64,000 bases of DNA, from the NCBI RefSeq assembly GCF_018294505.1, contig NC_057798.1, positions 371,832,026 through 371,896,025 on the forward strand, written 5' to 3'. Below, piece after piece: positions 23,490 to 33,660 of the stretch. This stretch comes from Triticum aestivum. Lineage: Eukaryota > Streptophyta > Magnoliopsida > Poales > Poaceae. The position numbers and the translations under genes were made by a program. Within the stretch, counting starts at the first letter, position 1. Every line of letters begins with the position of its first letter. The notes below the pieces were generated by a model. It did not search any database, was not told where the DNA came from, and saw only the letters and a program-made list of their open reading frames with translations.

Positions 23490-24066
23490 TCCAGCTACTA
23501 AGTATGGACCCGTAGGTCTGAGATAAACTATTCACACATCATCAGAAGGGTAGCAAGGTTGATGTAGAGCCCCTCTGTGATTGATCCCCTCTCCGACAGA
23601 GTGCCCAAAAAGGCCTCCAGATGCGATCTCGCGAGAACATGAACTTGTCGTGGCGGAAAAAGAATTTTTACTTGCTCTTTGTTGGTTTCCCGATTTTAGA
23701 GAATTTATAGAGGTGGAATTAGGTCAAAGGAGCAAAGGTGGCCCACGAGGCACCAGGGCACGCCCACCCCCAGGGCGCACCCTGGTGGCTCGTGGCCACC
23801 TCATTCGTCTTCTAGCCCTCTCTTGAAGCTTCTAGTGTCTCTTTTGTCCAGAAAAAAATCTCCAAAAAGTTTCGTGGCATTTGGACTTTGTTTGGTACTG
23901 ATATTCTGAAAAACGCAAAAAACAGCAACTGGCACTGGCCACTAAGTTAATAGGCCAGTATAAAAAAAGATATATAACTGCTTGTAATTGCATACAAAAC
24001 ATCCAAGATTGATACTATCATAGCATGGAACAATAAAAAAATTATAGATAGGTTGGAGACGTATCA
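22530..24066 (-). repeat. 3' LTR of the host gypsy element
   Basis: Its right edge is TGATACGTCTCCAACC on the minus strand (24066 leftwards), the start shared by a large Triticeae gypsy group. The body contains the GTATTTCCCTCAG, AGAACCACGCAACACCTCG and CCATAGTTTTCACTAGAG blocks familiar from that group. The left boundary is approximate. No gene. Confidence 0.75.
23428..23482. repeat. (AG)n microsatellite
   Basis: An uninterrupted AG dinucleotide run of about 55 bp within the host LTR; the Leu-Ser repeat frame on the minus strand is only a translation of it. Confidence 0.95.
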
Positions 24067-24144
24067 AGCATCCCCAAACTTAATTCCAGCTCGTCCTCGA
24101 GTAGGTAAATGATATAAACAGAAATTTTGATGTGGAATGCTACC
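24067..24144 (-). other. Host gypsy polypurine tract and internal edge
   Basis: Immediately inside the 3' LTR the minus strand reads AAGTTTGGGGATGCT, the expected purine-rich priming site. The internal sequence runs to the insertion point of Tat copy A; the five bases 24140-24144 (CTACC) are its target duplication. Confidence 0.7.
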
Positions 24145-24678
24145 TGTCGTGGTTCTAAGTCTGACAGTAGTGTAGGGGGGGGGGGGTACTAAAGGAGAGG
24201 CAAGATCCTAGCTATGGAGTAGTTGTACACGCAAGAGTTTTACGAGTTCAGGCCCTTCTCGAAGGAAGTAACAGGCCTACGTCTCGGTGCCCAGAGGCGG
24301 TCGACTGGATTATATGCGTGAGAGTTACAGGGGTGCGAACCCTTTTACCTATGGAGGGGGGTGGCTTATATAGAGTGCGCCAGGACCCCAGCCAGCCCAC
24401 GTAGCGGAGGGTTCAATGTACATAAAGGCTAGACGTTACTGGCAACGCCTTACATAAAGTGATATCATGGCCATAAAGACTACTTAATAACAGACCGTTT
24501 GGATGCAGAGTGACCCTAGATCTTCTGGTGGTCGAATGAGTCTTCATGGTCGACTGTCTTCGAGTCCGTCGAGTGGAAGTCTCCCAAGTCGACTGAAAGA
24601 CAGTTTCTTCTAGAGATGTGCTTGGGGAGGGTACTTGGGACAGGTCCATGACCCTACCCTAGGTACATGGCTTCATCA
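24145..24678 (-). repeat. 3' LTR of Tat copy A
   Basis: Bounded by TGTCGTGGTTCTAAG and CATGGCTTCATCA in + orientation. TATATAAG on the minus strand at 24365-24372 is the LTR promoter TATA box. A run of 12 G at 24175-24186 is longer than in the other three LTR copies (5 or 6 G). Confidence 0.93.
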
Positions 24679-25228
24679 TTAGACCTCGAATGGATCGAGG
24701 TTTGAGTGAGGAAGGAGTTGAGAATTCTTCCGACCTGCTTTTCATGCTGCGAGAGTATCTTACTCTGGATCAATGACTTTTTAGTGATGGCGTCAACTTC
24801 TCTTTCTGTCGCCTTGATCCATTCTTTGCATCTGCCGAGTGAACTTTACGAACTTGGAGATTTTCGGGCGACGGATCGGAGGAAATCTGTTGTCTGACAG
24901 GTTGCTTTGCTATCCACGGATTTGACGGGATTTGAATTTCGGGAAGTGCGCGAAGTGGAGGAGGCTGCGGTACTCGGATGAGATAAGGCCAAGACGCCTC
25001 GATCTCCGTGCCATCTTTTTCGCCACGTATCGCGCGCGCTCCTGTCGCGGGATTTGATAGGATCATCCGGGCCTACGAGTCAGCCACTCGGAAGAGACTC
25101 CATATAAGGCACCGGACGGGTTTTTTTTAACAGTGCGCCCTCATTCCCCTCTCCCTCTTCCTCGAACTCATCCGCTGCGCTCGCTTCCACCTCCGCCCTG
25201 CTGCTCCTTGCGCACCTCGCCGGCGACG
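24679..25228 (+). promoter_or_regulatory. Antisense-gene promoter and 5' UTR, Tat copy A
   Basis: Between the 3' LTR and the antisense ATG the + strand carries CCATATAAGGCACC with a TATA box at 25103-25109, 126 nt before the ATG, followed by a CT-rich leader (CCCCTCTCCCTCTTCCTCG). The same box and spacing occur in copy B (41147-41153 and ATG 41273). The minus strand at the LTR edge provides the polypurine tract of the element. Confidence 0.6.
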
Positions 25229-28200
25229 ATGGTGAAGGAAAAGACGGCGGCTTTGGAGCGGGCGAAGAAGGCGACGGCGAAGGCGAAGGGGAGAGCGACT
25301 AGTCGGAGCGGATCCTCGTCGCGGTCCGGCCTGCCGCAAGGCTGGATCCAGGGAGATTGGATCCGCTCGACCATCACCCAGAAGGACCTCGACGACCTGG
25401 CCAACGAAGGACTGATCCCCCATGGGTCAGCAAGGCTTCCGGGGAAGGAGTGGCAGCCGCAGCCTCAGGAGGGTGAGTGCGTCCTCTTAGCCACCCATGT
25501 AGATCGCGGTTTTTCTCTGCCGCCAAATCTTTTCTTTCGGGGGTTCCTGAACTTCTTTGGTGCACAACTCCATCACTTCACGCCCAACTCCATTGCCTAC
25601 CTCGCCGCTTTCATGTCTTTGTGCGAAAACTTCTTGGGTTGCCGGCCGCACTGGGGCCTTTTCAAACACATTTTCACCTGTCGCTCTCAGACGGTGAAAA
25701 AGGCTAGCCCGAATGACGAGAGAACCCAAGTAATCCAGATGTGTGGGGGTCTTGGGGTTCAGATGAGGAGTAAGAGTGCCTTTCCAGCCATGACCCTTCT
25801 CGAGTCAGTTCGAGGGTGGCAGTTGACCTAGTTCTACTGCCAAGACCAGTCGACGCCAGGGCAGTTGACAGGCCTCCCCCCGTTCTCCATGGACCGAGTG
25901 AACAAACCATCTTCTCTGAAGGTGCTTCCGGAGGAGAAGGCTCAGGCTAGGATGTTGATGGAGCGCGTGGTCCAGCTCATTCGCGACGGAGTGACGGGCA
26001 TGGATCTTCTAGAGGTTTTCCTTCGACGGCGCATTCAGCCACTTCAGTATCGGGGCCATCCGATGTGGTTGTACTCTGGTACTGAAGACACCACTCGGGT
26101 CCACCCGGAGGAGGTCAACGATGTCACTCTGGAGAGGTGGATGACCGCCATCACGGGGAACAGAGATAATCCTCGTGGAGCCAGGAGGATCCCGCCACTC
26201 GACGAGTCCTACGAACCAGACAAGGTCTGACTACATTTCTCTGACTTGTGATTCTGTTTTCTTCATTCTGCTTTGCTGCAATTCGGTCGACTGACCTTTA
26301 TCTTGTTTGTTGTCTTCTAGATCACAACCGAGATGTACTCGATGCCCAACGGGGCGCAAGAACAGACCGAAGAAGAAGAAGGAAGTGGAGGTGAAAGCCA
26401 GGAGGAGTGGGAGTCGGACGGCGACGAGGGTGAAGAAGATGCTGGCTCTGATGAGGAAGAGGAGGAGGTAGTCGAGCCTCCTCGTACTGAAAGACGGTCC
26501 AAGCTCGCCCATGATCCTGCAGTCGAGCGTGGCAAGGGAGCCGTGCCTGCTGGGCAGTCGACCAAACGCCCTCGGACGACTTCTCCGGCGCCGACTGAGA
26601 AAGCGTCAAAGCAACCCCGAGTGTCACTGACAAAACCGACGAAGGCCCTACCAAAGATGAGGATGGAGATTCTGACTGTTTCTGGGTAATGGCATAACTC
26701 ATGTTTTCTCTTTCAACATGGATATATTCTTGGTCGACCCGATCGCTGACCCACTGATTTCTGAAATCGCAGTGCTGCTACTTCTGAGACCTCAGCCAGG
26801 CATGAAGATCAAGAAATGGAGGATGCTGTCACTTCCAATCCTGGTATGATCTGTGCAGTTTCACTTTCGGTCGATCGGATCTTCATTTTTAACTTTGAAC
26901 CTTTTCTGTAGCTCCACCTAGCATTACCATTGATCTCCCTGATGACGACGATGAGGAGCCACTGAGGCAAAGGAGAAACAGGAAAGCGTCTGCTGGCAAG
27001 ACTGCTCAGGTTGCATCAGCGCCTGAGACATTGGTTCCGGAGGGGGGCAACGTTGCTCGGGCTACCGTGTCCTTTGCGGTGCCGTTGACGAGTGTCCGCC
27101 CTCCGTCGTCGAGTGCTGATCCACCTTCCCTCTTCTCCACACACCACGTCCCAGAGGACCAAGCAGGTGCTGCCAAGGAAGCCATACGCCAGGCGCGGGT
27201 CATGATGGAGCAGGTGAAGGCGATCCGAGACGCCAGCCAAGCAGCTTATGATGCAAGTTCAGCTCTTCAGAGCAATGTCCAGGTTAGTTGACCACCGCCT
27301 GTTCTGTTAGGATATGATACCTGACAATTTTTCTTTCTGAACATCTTAATACTTGTCATACACCCACTGGGTGTGTCGATTGAAATGTCTGGATTAGTGG
27401 GGGCACGCTGAGTGCACCCACTTGGTGTAGTCCCCGAGACTACGGTGGACTGCTGGCAGTCGACTGTAGTCTTTATGTCTTGAACTTTTTTCTCTTTTAC
27501 TTTCTTCACTCGGTCTGGTCGAATGGAATCATGGAACCAGTGGGGGCACGCTGAGTGCACCCACTGGGTGTAGTCCCCGAGACCGTGGTCGACTGCTGGT
27601 AGTCGGCTATGGTCTGAAGAATACTTTGCTTTCTTTCTCCCTTTTTTTTCGAAACTATGTCTAACTGTTGGCAGTTAGCTACTTTCGGTCGACTGATCGA
27701 TCCGAGCCGGTACAACCAGTGGGGGCACACTGAGTGCACCCACTGGGTGTAGTCCCCGAGACTACAATTGAAATTTTTGATTCGGCTGTAGTCTTAGAAA
27801 TGCTACTATTTTTCTCTTAGTCACTCGGAAATGACCTGTCTTTGATGTCTGTCGACTGATTTTTCGCAGAAATCTTGCGAGCTTGTGGCTCGTTATACTG
27901 AGTTGGAGAACAAGCATATCCAGCTCGAACTTGATCTGAAGCTTGTCCAGGAGAAATTCACGAAGGCGAAGGAGGAGACAAAAGGTATGTTTGGTGAGAA
28001 CCTTGACGACTGCCCTTATTTTTTGTCCATTCCTGAGTCTGACCTCACTGTCATTTCGCAGATAAACTAAGGGATGCTCTGAAGAAGAAGGACCTTGACC
28101 TCGCCGAGGCGCAGAAAGCGGCTTCGGACAAGAGAAGCTCGCAGAAGAAAAGTTGGCTTCAATCAGCAAACTTGAAGAGGAGAATACCAATCTGAAAGCT

Positions 28201-28900
28201 GCTCTCAACGTGGCCAACAAGGAGGTCAGTTGACTGAAGAATGACAAGATGGCCCCAAGTGACAAGGCTAGCGAACTGGTGGGAAAGAAGAACGACTTAG
28301 AGGCTTATCTGGGAGGGCTCGCCAAGAAGTTATTCCTCATGCTCGAAGGTAACCCCTTATATCCGACTGGTAATCACAGAATTATTGTTCGAACGTTAGC
28401 TTATCCTTGGATCGTATCCATAGAATTCTGCCAAAACTTTCAAGAGGAGACTAGTCGAGTGGAGACTGACTTAGATCCCATCAACTCTCCTATGAAGGAT
28501 GAAGCCGCCATGAACGTGCTCTGTCTCGAGTCTCGGGTTGCTGTTGTGGTCGACTATCTTGCGAGACTGAAGGTTGCAACATCACGCATCGACACAACAC
28601 TCTGGCCGGGAGAAACACTTCAGAACGACCTCGATGACTCGACTGAACGAAGTTCCAAGTCGAGTGCAAGAATGGAAAAAGTCTTCTGCCAAGTGTGGTG
28701 CCGACGTTGCTCTGTCTCTGGTCTGTATTCACTGCAAGGACGCGCGAGAAGACAAGCTAGCGTCTCTCAAAGTGGCCAATACCAAGAAGCATGACTTCCG
28801 ATCTTTCATGGAGACCTTCATTGCTACTGCCACTCGGATCGCAGATGGAATCGACCTGGCCGAGTTCGTTGCGCCTTCCAGTCCTCCGCAGGAGGAGTAA
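25229..28900 (+). pseudogene. Antisense spliced gene of Tat copy A (Transposase_28-like plus coiled coil)
   Basis: Opposite to gag-pol, seven exons can be traced with GT-AG introns: 25229-26224, 26321-26685, 26773-26843, 26912-27282, 27870-27984, 28062-28348 and 28434-28900. Exon 1 encodes a basic Ala/Lys N-terminus and a domain resembling Pfam Transposase_28, the putative gypsy-type transposon domain (LANEGLIPHGSARLPG, FFRGFLNFFGAQLHH, NSIAYLAAF, RPHWGLFKHIF). Exon 2 is acidic then basic (SKRPRTTSP-like, nuclear-localisation style), exon 4 has SITIDLPDDDDEE, and exons 5-6 are coiled-coil rich (ELENKHIQLELDL, LEEENTNLKAAL). Function is unknown. Defects here: TAG at 25829, a one-base deletion in exon 6 near 28130 and a small deletion in exon 7. 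Being on the strand opposite the genomic RNA, its introns would survive retrotransposition. Confidence 0.8.
27283..27869 (+). repeat. Intron 4 of the antisense gene with three paired-hairpin repeats (copy A)
   Basis: A 587-bp intron contains three copies of a block starting at 27396, 27539 and 27718. Each block begins with an inverted repeat (AGTGGGGGCAC, loop GCTGA, GTGCACCCACT). In units 1 and 3 a second follows directly (GTAGTCCCCGAGACTAC, 6-bp stem); unit 2 has GACCGTGG in place of the closing arm. The same three blocks occur in copy B. This explains why this part of the gene is non-coding. Confidence 0.75.
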
Positions 28901-29160
28901 AAAACTTCTATGCTCGATGCCTTAAATTTGCCTCAGAATGCCGAGTGGTTTTTGTAACCGATAAACTTTAACAGGCTTGGTGCCTGAGCACTTCTGGATC
29001 CGTAGGATGCTATCTGAACTTGGGTTTGCCGTTGAATATGTTTGCATCCGCCTTCGAACGATCATTGTCCTTCGCTCGGAATATATACTAGTGTTTGTGA
29101 TGCACTTTTGCATGTAGGGACGAAGCACAAATTGCAATCTACTTGTACTCGTCATTCTTA
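28901..29160. other. 3' flank of the antisense gene, copy A
   Basis: About 260 bp after the antisense stop with no coding signal; AT-rich words near 28960 (ATAAACTTTAAC) could serve polyadenylation. The tandem repeats begin at about 29161. Confidence 0.5.
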
Positions 29161-29818
29161 GACGAGTACTGGGCTGCGGCTAAGCCCCTGAGTGCGAGGT
29201 TTGCTCGCCACTTGGTAGGATTTTCAAAAAACTTAGGCGAGCACTGGGCTGCAACTAAGCCCCCGAGTGGGAGGTTTCCTCTCCACTCGGTAGGATTTTC
29301 AAAAACTTAGGCGAGCACTGGGCTGCAGCTAAGCCCCCGAGTGGGAGGTTTGCTCTCCACTCGGTAGGATTTTCAAAAAACTTAGGCGAGCACTGGGCTG
29401 CAGCTAAGCCCCCGAGTGGGAGGTTTACTCTCCACTCGGTAGGATTTTCAAAAACTTAGGCGAGCACTGGGTTGCAGCTAAGCCCCCGAGTGGGAGGTTT
29501 GCTCTCCACTCGGTAGGATTTTCAAAAAACTTAGGCGAGCACTGGGCTGCAGCTAAGCCCCCGAATGGGAGGTTTACTCTCCACTCGGTAGGATTTTCAA
29601 AAACTTAGGCGAGCACTGGGCTGCAGCTAAGCCCCCGAGTGGGAGGTTTGCTCTCCACTTGGTAGGATTTTCAAAAACTTAGGTGAGCACTGGGCTGCAG
29701 CTAAGCCCATGAGTGGGAGGTTTGCTCTCCACTCAGTGGGATTTTCAAAAACTTAGGCGAGCACTGGGCTGCAGCTAAGCCCCCGAGTGGGAGGTTTGCT
29801 CTCCACTCGGTAGGATTT
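29161..29818. repeat. Tandem array of about 74-bp hairpin repeats (9 units), copy A
   Basis: Nine units of 73-75 bp recur with starts near 29162, 29238, 29311, 29386, 29460, 29535, 29609, 29683 and 29757 (GCGAGCACTGGGCTGCAGC core). Each unit contains an inverted repeat, CCGAGTGGGAG and CTCCACTCGG around a seven-base loop. The array lies between the convergent ends of the antisense gene and pol. Tandem repeats in this part of Tat/Ogre elements are known. Confidence 0.92.
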
Positions 29819-30039
29819 CCGTGGCGTAGCTCTGAAGGAGAAGGTAGCAGTCGACCTGCGCTTCGTCCTCCTTGCGGAGCGCACGTTGTATTTGTGGCGT
29901 AGCTCAGAAGGAGAACGTAGCAGTTGACCTGCGCTTCGTCCTCCTTGCGGAGCGCATGTTGTATTTGTGGCGTCGATCGGAAGGAGAATGTAGCAGTCGA
30001 CCTGCGCTTCGTCCTCCTTGCGGAGCGCACGTTGTATTT
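29819..30039. repeat. Second tandem repeat, 73 bp x 3, copy A
   Basis: Three units beginning GTGGCGTAGCTC or its variants at about 29821, 29894 and 29967, each with AAGGAGAA, GCAGTCGACCTGC and CCTCCTT forming a nested inverted repeat. The sequence is unrelated to the flanking 74-bp family. Asn/Ser-type frames across it are noise. Confidence 0.88.
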
Positions 30040-30460
30040 TATACTTAGGCGAACACTAGGTTGCAGCTAAGCCCCCGAGTGGGAGGCTGGCTCACCACTC
30101 GGCAGGATTTTGTTTAAACTTAGGCAAGTACTTGGACTGCAGCTAAGCCTCCGAGTGGAAGGCTGGCTTACCACTCGGTAGGATTTTGTTTAAACTTAGG
30201 CGAAACGGATTCGCAGCTAAGCCTCCGAGTGGAAGGCTGGCTTACCACTCGGTAGGATTTTGTTTAAACTTAGGCGAAACGGATTCACAGCTAAGCCTCC
30301 GAGTGGAAGGCTGGCTTACCACTCGGTAGGATTTTGTTTAAACTTAGGCGAAACGGATTCGCAGCTAAGCCTCCGAGCGGGAAGCTGGCTCACCACTCGG
30401 TAAGGATTTTTTTACAAACTTAGGAAAAACGGATTCGCAGCTAAGCCATCCACTGGGGGA
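30040..30460. repeat. Third tandem array, variant 74-bp units, copy A
   Basis: Five to six units of about 74 bp related to the first array but with AAACGGATTCGCAGCTAAG in place of the GCACTGGGCTGCAG core and GGAAGGCTGGCTTACCACTCGG arms. Between this and the end of pol (30461-30762) no gene is seen. Confidence 0.85.
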
Positions 30461-30762
30461 CTGATTTATGTGAACAAAAGTAACAACAATCACTGGGAAA
30501 ATTATAAAACTCTTGTCTTTGATAAATAAACTACAGAAGTACTTTTATTACAACTCATCCGAGTGAATACTTAAGTATAAAAGGGGCGGAGCAAATCCGC
30601 ATTCCAAGCTCGTGTCTCGTCAATCTGGCGATCGACGTTGTGAAGACAGTATGCTCTGTTGTGGAGAACTTTGGTAACAATGAAGGGGCCTTCCCAAGTA
30701 GGGGCGAGCTTGTGTGGCTTCTGTTGGTCCACTCGGAGGACCAAGTCTCCTTCTTGGAAGGC

Positions 30763-31200
30763 TCAGCTCTTCACATTTCTGGCATAGAATCGATGCAAGT
30801 CTTGTTGATAGATGGTCGATCTAATCATGTCCATCTCTCTTTCTTCTTCCAGAAGGTCGACTGCGTCTTGCCGGGCTTGTTCTCCTTCGACTTCGGAGTA
30901 GAGCTCGACTCGCGGTGCGTTGTGAAGCAGGTCACTTGACAGAACTGCTTCAGCTCCGTAGACCAGAAAGAACGGAGTTCTCCCAGTCGACCGATTTGGA
31001 GTAGTCCTCAATCCCCAAAGAACTGATGGAAGTTCGTCGACCCACGCGCCTGCTGCGTGCTTGAGGTCACGCATCAACCGGAGTTTCAGTCCTTTGATAA
31101 TTAGGCCGTTCGCTCTTTTTGCTTGTCCATTCGACTGGGGGTGGGCGACTGAAGCGTAGTCGACTCTCATGCCTTGAGAAGCGCAGAAGCCCGCCTCACC
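30763..31200 (-). pseudogene. Tat integrase C-terminal part, copy A
   Basis: Continuation of integrase after a deletion/filler junction at 31190-31200. It retains AHPQSNGQ and the C-terminal domain (LPSVLWGLRTTPNRSTGRTP, FFLVYGAEAVL). The position of the catalytic Glu in copy B (GQVERANG) reads GQAKRANG here, so Glu has become Lys. It ends at 30763 with FYARNVKS, the end of pol. Confidence 0.85.
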
Positions 31201-32834
31201 TCTCTGATGAAGCTGATGGCAGTGCCAGCATCAAGATTCTTAATAGGCTTGGCTTCGATCCACTTGCTGAACTTGTCGACTGCCACCAGTACATGTGTGA
31301 AGCCGCTCCTGCCAGTTCTCAGTGGTCCAACCATATCTAACCCCCAAACAGCGAAAGGCCAGACGATTGGAATGGTCTTCAAGGCTGAGACGGGCTTGTG
31401 TGACATATTGGAGTAGAACTGACATCCTTCACATTTGTCGACTATCTCTTTCGCCATTTCATTTGCTCTGGGCCAGTAAAAACCCGCTTGGTATGCTTTA
31501 GCCACAATGGTCCGAGAGGATGCATGATGGCCACAGGTCCCCGAGTGGATGTCGTTGAGAACCATGCGACCCTCTTCCGGTGTTATGCATTTTTGGCTGA
31601 CTCTAGTCGCGCTTTCTCTGTACAACTGTCCCCTCATGACAGTAAAGGCCTTGGATCGACGGACGATCTGCCGAGCCTCTTCTTCATTCCGTGGGAGCTC
31701 TTTCCTTAGGATATACGCGATGTAAGGCACTGTCCAGTCGGGAGTGATAACCAGAACTTCCATGATTAAGTCAACCACAGCTGGGACCTCAACTTCAGTT
31801 GGATCCGTGGCACTTTTCGGTTGCGGGGCTTCTTCGGTGAAAGGATCCTCTTGAACCGACGGTACGTGGACATGTTCCAAAAACACACTACTGGGAATGG
31901 CTTCTCTTTTGGAACCTATCTTCTCCAAGTCATCAGCTGCTTGATTTTTTAGTCGGGGTACGTGATGAAGCTCTAACCCCTCGAATTTCTTCTCCAGCTT
32001 ATTTACTGCGTTGCAGTAACCAGTCATAGCTGGGCTTCTGACGTCCCACTCCTTCATCACTTGGTTAACCACCAAATCCGAGTCACCGTAGACCATGAGG
32101 CGACGGACACCGAGTGAAATGGCCATACGCAACCCGTAGAAAAGTGCTTCGTATTCTGCTTCATTGTTGGAGGAGTCAAAGTGAATCTGGAGTACATATC
32201 TGAGCTTATCTCCTCGGGGGGAAACCAACACTACCCCGGCACCGTAACCATTCAGCATTTTAGAGCCATCAAAGAACATAGTCCAGTGCTCCGAGTGAAC
32301 TTGAGTCGGTAACTGCTGTTCAGTCCACTCGGCGAGGAAATCTGCTATTGCTTGGGACTTGATAGCTTTCTTTGCCTCAAATCTGATATCAAGGGGAAGG
32401 AGTTCAATCGCCCATTTTGCCACTCGACCAGTTGCATCTCTATTGTGCAGAATCTCTGATAAGGGGGCGTCGCTGACGACTGTGATGGTATGGTCAGAGA
32501 AGTAGCGAGCAACTTTCTTCGTGGTCATATAAATCCCATATACAAGCTTCTGATAATGAGGGTATCTTTGCTTTGATGGGGTCAGGACTTCAGAAATGTA
32601 GTATACTGGGCGCTGAACTTTGAAGGTTTTCCCTTCTTCTTCCCGCTCGACCGTAAGTACTGTACTGAAGACTTGTCCTGTGGCTGCAATGTAAAGCAGC
32701 AAAGGCTCTTTGCTGATCGGGGCAGCAAGCACCGGCTGGGTGGAAAGCAGGGTTTTTAACTCTGCAAACGCTGCATCAGCTTCAGGAGTCCACTCGAACT
32801 TGTCTGACTTCTTCATCAGTCGGTAAAGAGGCAA
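31167..32834 (-). pseudogene. Tat RNase H, archaeal-type RNase H and integrase N-part, copy A
   Basis: A 555-aa open frame. It starts in the Ty3/gypsy RNase H attached to RT (FEWTPEADAAFAELK, LLLYIAATGQ) and continues into a second, plant-type RNase H domain (MFFDGSKMLNGYGAGVVLV, NNEAEYEALFYGLRMA, YGDSDLVVNQV), the duplication typical of Tat elements. It then shows the integrase His-His-Cys-Cys finger (GTCGHHASS, CEGCQF) and first catalytic Asp (WGLDMVGPL). It runs out of frame at SFIREVRRASALLKA, where 78 bases present in copy B, including those coding for the second catalytic Asp, are replaced by 11. Confidence 0.88.
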
Positions 32835-32841
32835 TGCCTTC

Positions 32842-33660
32842 TCACTGAGACGAGAGATGAATCAACTTAAAGCGGCCAGGCAACCAGTAAGCTTCTAAAC
32901 ATCGTGCACACGCACATGTCGTTTCATTTGGAGTATAGTGCCCACTTTCTCTGGGTTTGCGTCGATTCCTCGTTCGGAAACGAGAAAACCGAGTAACTTT
33001 CCGCCAGGAACTCCGAATGTGCACTTGGATGGATTAAGCTTGATATCATACCTCCTGAGGTTGGCAAATGTTTCAGCAAGGTCAGTCAGCAGGTCGGAAC
33101 CTTTCCATGACTTGACCACAATGTCATCCATGTATGCTTCGACATTCAACTGATTTGAAATGAGCAAACACTTCTGAATCATCCTCATGAATGTGGCTCC
33201 GGCATTCTTGAGGCCGAATGGCATGGTGACATAACAGAAGCACCCAAATGGGGTGATGAAAGCTGTTTTGATCTCATCGGGTCCATACAGACGGATCTGA
33301 TGATACCCGGAATAGGCGTCTAAGAAAGACAGTCGCTCATATCCCGCAGTTGAGTCGACTATTTGGTCGATGCGGGGAAGAGGAAAATGATCTTTCGGGC
33401 AGGCCCGATTAATATGTTTAAAGTCAATGCACATGCGAAGTAAGTGGTCCTTTTTGGGGACCATGACAACATTGGCGAGCCACTCGGAGTGGTAAATCTC
33501 TCGGATAAACTCTGTTGCTAAGAGCTGAGCCACCTCTTCGCCAATAGCCTTCCTTTTCTGGACGGCAGACCGTCGCAGATGTTCCTTGACAGGTTTTGCC
33601 TTTGAATTGACTCGCAGACGATGCTCAGCCAGCCCCCTGGGTACACCTGGCATGTTAGAA
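32842..33660 (-). pseudogene. Tat reverse transcriptase, copy A
   Basis: A 252-aa open segment (32895-33653) with all gypsy RT blocks: VPKKDHLLRMCIDF, RIDQIVDSTAG, LDAYSGYHQI with the first catalytic Asp, PFGLKNAGATF and YMDD (33123-33134), then LNPSKCTFGV. It is closed by TAG near 32893 (Gln in copy B), and a further TGA (Arg in copy B) follows before the RNase H frame resumes. The frame upstream links to the protease region through 33717-33935. Confidence 0.88.

Noticed and set aside
23299..23535. Leu-Ser repeat protein on the minus strand
   Set aside because: Produced by the (AG)n microsatellite in the host LTR.
29161..30460. Regular repeats with a constant period suggesting a CRISPR array
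   Set aside because: The genome is a plant nuclear one, units are contiguous without unique spacers, and the whole unit is repeated.
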